Below are positions 7,097 to 11,479 of a DNA stretch of 11,479 nt, piece after piece. The notes beneath the pieces are model-generated. The model was not told the DNA's origin. It did not search any database and saw only the letters and a program-made list of their open reading frames with translations. Origin of the DNA: Deltaproteobacteria bacterium. GTDB taxonomy: Bacteria > UBA10199 > JACPAL01 > JACOUP01. Position 1 is the stretch's first letter, and every line of letters starts with the position of its first letter. The stretch covers positions 1-11,479 of the forward strand of contig JAUSKE010000003.1 in NCBI GenBank assembly GCA_030649435.1, in the 5' to 3' direction. A program made the translations under genes and the position numbers.

Positions 7097-8199
7097 AGAT
7101 TACCAATGTCAAAGTAATCTTCCTCAAGAAGAAGCTAAACGCAACCATGGCGATTTCCCGTGGTGGGTTCAACGTCAGGAGCCACACCCTAGTTCAAGTT
7201 GAAACGGATGAAGGGATCACTGGACTTGGTGAAGGGGTTGGCAACGCAGTCCTTGTCAAATCAATCCTTGAAGGACAGATGGCAGAGGCGGCCCGTGGTT
7301 TGGATCCGATGAATATCGAAATGGTCCGCGAAAAGCTTTTGGAAGACCAGGTCTACTTTGAAAGAAAAGGTTCCGCTGTTTGTGCCGCTAGCGCCATTGA
7401 AATGGCCTGTTGGGATATCAAGGGCAAGGCCCTGAACGTTCCTGTCTATCAACTCTTGGGAGGGCTTTATCGCGACAAGCTTGAGGCGTATGTCAGCGAC
7501 ATCTACTGGGAAAAAGATTTAGTCAAAATGGCAAAAAATGCAGAACGGATTCTCAAAATGGGGTTTCATGCGATCAAAGCGCATATTGGTCGTGAATCGC
7601 CTCAGTCTGAAACCGAACGGGTCAAGGCCCTGCGCGAAGTTGCCGGAAGCAAAACTCCTTTGATGATCGATCTGAACGCCGGTTATAAACCGCTCGAGGC
7701 ACTCCAGGCAGCCCGACTCTGGGAGCCATACAACCCTTTTTGGATCGAAGAACCGCTCAAGCCCTCCCCTATTCGAGCCTTCACAACTCTTCGGTCACGG
7801 ACAAAAATCCCAATTGCCGCCGGCGAAAATGAATTTGGTCTGGAGGGGTTCAAGCAGCTCTTCGATCAAAAAGCGATCGACGTTGCGATGCCAGACATCG
7901 GCCGTGCGGGAGGATTGCTTGAAACTAAAAATATCTGCACACTCGCCCAAAGTTATGGTGTTGAAGTTTCTCCGCATAATTTTTCCTCAGGAGTTTTACT
8001 CGCCGCGACCCTTCACCTCATGGCGAGCACCCCTAACACCCGATGGCTCGAGTGGGACACATCCGGCAATGCCGTTTACGAAGAACTGTTCATCGAACCA
8101 CTCCAAGTAAAAGATGGCTTTGTCGGCATCCCCGATCAACCTGGTCTTGGGGTTCAGCTCAAAAAAGAGATTCTAGAAAAGTTCAGTGAAAAAGTATAA
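7093..8199 (+). CDS. Enolase-superfamily enzyme, mandelate racemase/muconate lactonizing type
   Basis: A 368-residue protein with the full enolase-superfamily layout: an N-terminal capping domain followed by the barrel. Compared with Pseudomonas putida mandelate racemase the residues fall at nearly the same positions: Mg ligands D193, E219 and E245 (MR D195, E221, E247), the acid/base dyad D268 and H295 (D270, H297), and E320 (E317). The base motif K164-x-K166 is K162-x-H164 here. The D-H dyad places it in the MR subgroup, which holds racemases and acid-sugar dehydratases; all abstract the proton alpha to a carboxylate. The substrate is therefore likely an acid sugar or other 2-hydroxy acid, which is unexpected beside GDP-sugar genes. 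Translation is probably coupled to the cupin gene through an ATGA overlap. Confidence 0.9.
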   Translation: MKITNVKVIFLKKKLNATMAISRGGFNVRSHTLVQVETDEGITGLGEGVGNAVLVKSILEGQMAEAARGLDPMNIEMVREKLLEDQVYFERKGSAVCAASAIEMACWDIKGKALNVPVYQLLGGLYRDKLEAYVSDIYWEKDLVKMAKNAERILKMGFHAIKAHIGRESPQSETERVKALREVAGSKTPLMIDLNAGYKPLEALQAARLWEPYNPFWIEEPLKPSPIRAFTTLRSRTKIPIAAGENEFGLEGFKQLFDQKAIDVAMPDIGRAGGLLETKNICTLAQSYGVEVSPHNFSSGVLLAATLHLMASTPNTRWLEWDTSGNAVYEELFIEPLQVKDGFVGIPDQPGLGVQLKKEILEKFSEKV

Positions 8200-8815
8200 A
8201 GCGCTGCTCTTTGACTTTGACGGTGTCCTCGGAAAGACGATGGAGGGCAATTACCTCGCCTGGGTTTATGCCTTCGACCAATTTGGCATGACGATCAAAA
8301 GAGAGGATTACTTTTCCCTCGAGGGGAAAAGCCCTACCAATGTCGCGAAGACGTTGCTCGCAGTGTTTGGCAAACCGGAAAACCTAGCCGATGAGTTGAG
8401 TCGCCTGAAAGAAAACCACTACCTGTCACACCATTCCTTTGAATTATACCCTGGTGTCGAATCGCTCATCCATGAATTAAAGAAAACTTATCCCCTCGCC
8501 CTCGTCACCGGGGCAAGCCGGAAGAGACTGGATGGTTCTGTCCCCACCGATTTTTTAGGTCAGTTTGACGCCATCATCACTGGAGAAACAGGTCAGGAGG
8601 ATAAACCATCCCCCGAACCTTACCTCCGGGCATCAGCAAAGCTTGGTATTGAACCTGACTCCTGTCTTGTGATAGAGAATGCCCCTTTAGGGATTGAATC
8701 AGCCAAAAGGGCCGGCATGGATTGTGTCGCCATTTGTTCAACTTTGAAAAAAGAGTTTTTGGGGCGAGCCGATAAAGTCATCAACACGATAGAGGATCTG
8801 CCGCCTCTTTTATAG
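8186..8815 (+). CDS. HAD-family phosphatase, beta-phosphoglucomutase-like
   Basis: A 209-residue class-I HAD hydrolase. Motif I is DFDGVL with nucleophile D10 and acid/base D12; motif II is T108 in VTGAS; motif III is K140 in QEDKPSPEPY; motif IV is VIENAPLGI (E164, with N165 where beta-PGM has aspartate, a variation common in this branch). A small helical cap lies between motifs I and II and carries the EGKSP loop. It should remove phosphate from a sugar phosphate or similar small molecule, or act as a mutase. GTG 8186 is the only start that keeps motif I; the next ATG (8240) lies after it. It overlaps the upstream gene by 14 bases. It is not a GmhB-type (histidinol-phosphatase-like) HAD, although it might fill the heptose-bisphosphate phosphatase role. 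Confidence 0.88.
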   Translation: MKKYKALLFDFDGVLGKTMEGNYLAWVYAFDQFGMTIKREDYFSLEGKSPTNVAKTLLAVFGKPENLADELSRLKENHYLSHHSFELYPGVESLIHELKKTYPLALVTGASRKRLDGSVPTDFLGQFDAIITGETGQEDKPSPEPYLRASAKLGIEPDSCLVIENAPLGIESAKRAGMDCVAICSTLKKEFLGRADKVINTIEDLPPLL

Positions 8816-8830
8816 TCTACAGAAAAAGAA

Positions 8831-8835
8831 AGGAG
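8831..8835 (+). promoter_or_regulatory. Strong Shine-Dalgarno site for the gene at 8844
   Basis: AGGAG lies 8 bases before ATG 8844 within a 28-base intergenic gap rich in A and G. It is the clearest ribosome site in the right half and supports the 8844 start. Confidence 0.75.
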
Positions 8836-8843
8836 TTGTTCCG

Positions 8844-9779
8844 ATGAGTGACCTACAAACCCGTTTCGAAGCCTTTGACGAATTAAGTCATCGTACTCCT
8901 TGTGAGCGCCCTTCGAAGCTGATTTCAACCTTCAAAATTGAACCAACTCTCTGGGAGCACCTCAAACATGCCGCCGCTCTCTACGTCTCAAAATGCTTGC
9001 CGGGCAACAAACTCATTCTGGATGAGCATGAGCTGCTCGCAAACTGTGTGAAGCATGAACAAGAGATAAAAAATCTGACTCCCAACGGCATGCTCGTCCC
9101 CAAGAGACACACCATTTTGGAGTACAACGCGCTCGTCCAAGCCTACGCCGCCATTATTCGGTCACTCAAAATTGACGACCTCATTGTCTCCTGGCATGTT
9201 CCCCTCAATTTGAGGATCAAATTTGGCGAAGTGAATCAGGCTAATTTGAAGAGGCATCACCCTACAGAAGATATCCATTCCGACAGCTGGGCCGGCGAAT
9301 CCTCCGAAAGTGTTACGACCCAACTCCCTCTCTTTGGGGATACGGAAAGAAACTTTGTCGACTTTTATGAGCCCCCCTCAGATTTTCAGGATGACTGGTT
9401 GAAACCACTTCCGAGTTATGCCGCTGGTGCCGCAATTGCGGCAAAGTATAAAAAGCTGGGCGGCAACTACTACCGCAAGGGTTTCATTGCTCTGGCCGAT
9501 TTTGCAACACTGCATTCCTCCCATCGTGAACCGGGGTCGGAACCACGGGCCTCCATTGATACCACCTTCGTCCTCAAAAAGAAGTTAAAGCCTGGTGAGA
9601 AGGAAAAAATCCATCAGTGGCGGGACGGGGAACGGGCAGATCATAAGGTCTTGATGGGGATTGGCGAAACCCATCTCTTTGTCTTCCCGGATACAGTAGA
9701 CCAAAAAGTGGATAGTGAAGGTGGTTTCAAGCACCCCACTAACTTAAAAATAGTCGAGGTTCTTCGTCATGGGAACTAA
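8844..9779 (+). CDS. Probable Fe(II)/2-oxoglutarate-dependent oxygenase
   Basis: A 311-residue protein that I do not recognise by name. The central part looks like a non-heme iron oxygenase: HSD at residues 145-147 could be the HxD iron ligands, followed by SVTTQLPLFGDTERN (core strand, 156-170), a distal histidine H224 in ATLHSS, and R235 eleven residues later in PRASIDTTF, the place where the 2-oxoglutarate-binding arginine normally sits. The HxD...H...RxSxD order matches phytanoyl-CoA-type and antibiotic-tailoring oxygenases. The N-terminal 110 residues are helical and unassigned. If correct, it would hydroxylate or otherwise oxidise an intermediate, using O2. Not proven: H227 could be the ligand instead, and the spacing needs a structural check. 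It overlaps the following gene by 11 bases. Confidence 0.6.
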   Translation: MSDLQTRFEAFDELSHRTPCERPSKLISTFKIEPTLWEHLKHAAALYVSKCLPGNKLILDEHELLANCVKHEQEIKNLTPNGMLVPKRHTILEYNALVQAYAAIIRSLKIDDLIVSWHVPLNLRIKFGEVNQANLKRHHPTEDIHSDSWAGESSESVTTQLPLFGDTERNFVDFYEPPSDFQDDWLKPLPSYAAGAAIAAKYKKLGGNYYRKGFIALADFATLHSSHREPGSEPRASIDTTFVLKKKLKPGEKEKIHQWRDGERADHKVLMGIGETHLFVFPDTVDQKVDSEGGFKHPTNLKIVEVLRHGN

Positions 9780-11226
9780 GGTCGACCTTTTACTCGTCAA
9801 TCCTGGTAATCGCCTTGAACAGTTTGCCAAACTGAACGAGTTGGCAACGGTCGCGCAACCCTTGGGGATTGCCATGATTGCCGCTTTCATTCGTCAATTT
9901 GGCTACTCTGTAGCCATCATCGATGCCGAAGCAGAATTCTGGACACCGGAGCAGTCCATTGCAGAAATCCAAAAATACGACCCGATCCTCCTCGGCCTCT
10001 CCGCCTTCACCACAAAGATGACCGCCGCCGAAAAGACACTCCGATTGGTGAAAGAAAAAATGCCTGGAGTCAAGACAATGATCGGAGGGCATCATTCCTC
10101 AGCAATCCCGGAACAGACGGTTAAAGAAGGAACGGCCGACTTTGTGATTCAGGGAGAAGGGTATTACCCAACGTTGGAGCTTTTAAAGGGCCTCAAGAAG
10201 GGCCAGAAGGATGATTTTAACATCAAGGGAGTTTGGTATCTCAAAAATGGTGAAGTGATTAAGAACGCCCGGGCAGACTCTTTTAAAAATATTGATGAGC
10301 TTCCTTTTGCCGCTTGGGATCTCCTTCCGATGAAAAAATACCGCGCTCATCACTGGCAAACGTGGGATTATAATCTTGACCTGTCTGGCTTTTCTTTGCT
10401 CCACACTTCTTACGGCTGTCCGTTTCAATGTGATTACTGTTCTGTTAATGTTGTCTATGAAAAATATACAAAAAGATACCGGGACCCTGAACGGGTGGCG
10501 CAAGAACTAAGCTTGCTGGTGAACGAATATAAGGTGAAGCATGTGGAGATCATCGATGACACCTTTACGGTTAACTTTAAAAGGGTGGAGGAGCTGTGTG
10601 AAACCTTAATTCGCTATGGATTAGGCGACAAGGTCAACATGTGGTGTTTTGGCAGGACGGACCGCGTTGATGCCCACCTCATGTCACTGATGAAAAGAGC
10701 AGGGATCAATTGGGTCTTTATGGGATTTGAATCCGGAAGTGATGAAATTCTTGCCTCAGTACACAAAAAACAGACGATTGCACAGATCAAAAAAGCCGCC
10801 GACACAGTTCGAAAAGCAGGACTCTGTGTGGGTGGCAATTATGTTTTTGGTCTTCCTCAAGATACCCCTGAATCAATGCAGGCAACGCTCAATCTGGCCA
10901 AGGAGATGAATACCGAATACGCCAATTTTTTCGTCATGATGGCCTATCCGGGGACAGGTTATTATGAAATGGCCAAACAAAAGAATTATCCCCTTCCAGA
11001 AAAATGGGGACAGTACGGATTTTTTGCCCCTGATGCCCTACCACTCAGGAATGAGCGGTTGACCGCTGAAGATATATTGAAATTTAGAGATGGCGCCTTT
11101 CAGGAATATTTTGGCGGAGCTTCCTATCAGGGGATGATTGAAAAGAGGTTCGGCACGAACACCTTGAATTTTATCAGAGATAAAATCCTCTCTAAAAAAA
11201 TCTCCAGAACACGCTACTCGATATGA
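9769..11226 (+). CDS. B12-binding-domain radical SAM protein (copy 2)
   Basis: A 485-residue protein built like the copy at 3312-4811. The N-terminal cobalamin-type domain starts VDLLLVNPGN and carries MIGGHHSSAIPEQT near 104-117 and ADFVIQGEG near 123-131. The radical SAM cluster motif is C217-x3-C221-x2-C224, with HVEIIDDTF and MGFESGSDEIL following as in BchE-like enzymes. The two copies share WDLLPMxKYRAHxW before the cluster, and GLPxDTxESMQxTL and MAYPG in the C-terminal half, so they are duplicates that have since diverged. Function is expected to be carbon-centred radical chemistry, often methylation, on an unknown substrate. A GAGGT site 8 bases before ATG 9769 supports this start, which overlaps the upstream stop by 11 bases. 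Confidence 0.9.
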   Translation: MGTKVDLLLVNPGNRLEQFAKLNELATVAQPLGIAMIAAFIRQFGYSVAIIDAEAEFWTPEQSIAEIQKYDPILLGLSAFTTKMTAAEKTLRLVKEKMPGVKTMIGGHHSSAIPEQTVKEGTADFVIQGEGYYPTLELLKGLKKGQKDDFNIKGVWYLKNGEVIKNARADSFKNIDELPFAAWDLLPMKKYRAHHWQTWDYNLDLSGFSLLHTSYGCPFQCDYCSVNVVYEKYTKRYRDPERVAQELSLLVNEYKVKHVEIIDDTFTVNFKRVEELCETLIRYGLGDKVNMWCFGRTDRVDAHLMSLMKRAGINWVFMGFESGSDEILASVHKKQTIAQIKKAADTVRKAGLCVGGNYVFGLPQDTPESMQATLNLAKEMNTEYANFFVMMAYPGTGYYEMAKQKNYPLPEKWGQYGFFAPDALPLRNERLTAEDILKFRDGAFQEYFGGASYQGMIEKRFGTNTLNFIRDKILSKKISRTRYSI

Positions 11227-11479
11227 GATCCCCTTCTTTAGGTATCATCCCAGAACTCGCCAAACATTTTGGACCGGAATTCAGTCTTGAAATGTTCCGG
11301 CGAGGTAGCTTTGTGCGGCATTTTGAATACAAGGTGAAAGAGGCTTATGATAAAAAACTCTTTCAGTTTCCGATTTATCTTTCCATCGCGCAAGAGTTCA
11401 ATGCGGGCGCTCTCTCAATGGCTCTCAAAGGTTGTAATATTTTTGCCCAACACCGATGCCACGGGATCTATCTCTCCTT
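11223..11479 (+). CDS. Thiamine-diphosphate-dependent dehydrogenase E1 alpha subunit, 5' end only
   Basis: Open from ATG 11223 to the window end (85 whole codons). The start shares ATGA with the stop of the radical SAM gene. The visible N-terminus matches E1 alpha subunits of pyruvate and branched-chain 2-oxoacid dehydrogenases: FRRGSFVRHFEYKVKEAY (family: MxxxRxFExKxxELY), then YLSIAQEFNAGALSMAL (family: HLSxGQEAxAVGxxxAL) and AQHRCHGIYLS (family: xxYRGHGHxLA). These enzymes decarboxylate 2-oxoacids using TPP, or in secondary pathways form C-C or acyl transfers. The TPP-binding GDG motif would lie beyond the window. Whether a beta subunit follows is not visible. Residues before FRRG are of no known role. 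Confidence 0.75.
   Translation, partial: MRSPSLGIIPELAKHFGPEFSLEMFRRGSFVRHFEYKVKEAYDKKLFQFPIYLSIAQEFNAGALSMALKGCNIFAQHRCHGIYLS

Noticed and set aside
8186..8815. HAD protein as GmhB itself
   Set aside because: It has a helical cap and a beta-phosphoglucomutase-like motif order, and lacks the zinc-binding cysteines of GmhB. It might still replace GmhB functionally.
8620..8928. 102-codon minus-strand frame spanning the HAD/oxygenase gap
   Set aside because: It runs antisense through the HAD motif IV region, and the 28-base gap it spans is explained by a plus-strand ribosome site.

Overview
This window is a dense, single-direction (+ strand) block of 14 genes. Both edges cut a gene: the 3' end of an Fcl-type gene at the left and the 5' end of a TPP-dependent E1-alpha gene at the right. 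The gaps are 3 to 35 bases. Seven of the thirteen junctions are overlaps of 4 to 14 bases, so it reads as one translationally coupled operon. I see no RNA genes, mobile elements, CRISPR arrays or large repeats. Base composition is fairly balanced, and Shine-Dalgarno sites (AAGGAG-like) precede several genes, so this is a bacterium. Nothing fixes the phylum. A GDP-heptose module suits a Gram-negative surface polysaccharide, but the same pathway also occurs in S-layer glycans of Gram-positives.

Left third (2-3276): sugar-nucleotide genes. They are an Fcl (GDP-L-fucose synthase) C-terminus, an extended SDR epimerase/dehydratase with intact active site, a Nudix hydrolase with a perfect Nudix box, a GHMP kinase of the HddA type, and a GmhA-type sedoheptulose-7-phosphate isomerase with all four key catalytic residues. 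HddA and GmhA together point to D-glycero-D-manno-heptose 1,7-bisphosphate, the precursor of GDP-heptose. The remaining two steps (GmhB phosphatase, HddC guanylyltransferase) are not in the window.

Middle and right (3312-11479): an unusual tailoring set. It comprises a B12-binding radical SAM protein, a PfpI/DJ-1 family protein, an Fcl paralogue that has lost all its classical catalytic residues except the lysine, a cupin protein, a mandelate-racemase-type enolase-superfamily enzyme with a KxH in place of KxK, a beta-phosphoglucomutase-like HAD phosphatase, a probable Fe(II)/2-oxoglutarate oxygenase, a second paralogous B12-binding radical SAM protein, and the start of a TPP-dependent dehydrogenase E1 alpha subunit.

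Inference: the operon probably makes and heavily modifies a heptose- or deoxyhexose-like sugar (or an acid-sugar derivative) for a cell-surface glycan or a small molecule. No glycosyltransferase, flippase or polymerase is visible here, so the product's destination cannot be read from this window. The combination of two B12-radical SAM enzymes, an enolase-superfamily enzyme, a probable 2OG oxygenase and an E1 alpha subunit in a GDP-heptose operon does not match any pathway I can name, and it is the best candidate here for an undescribed system.
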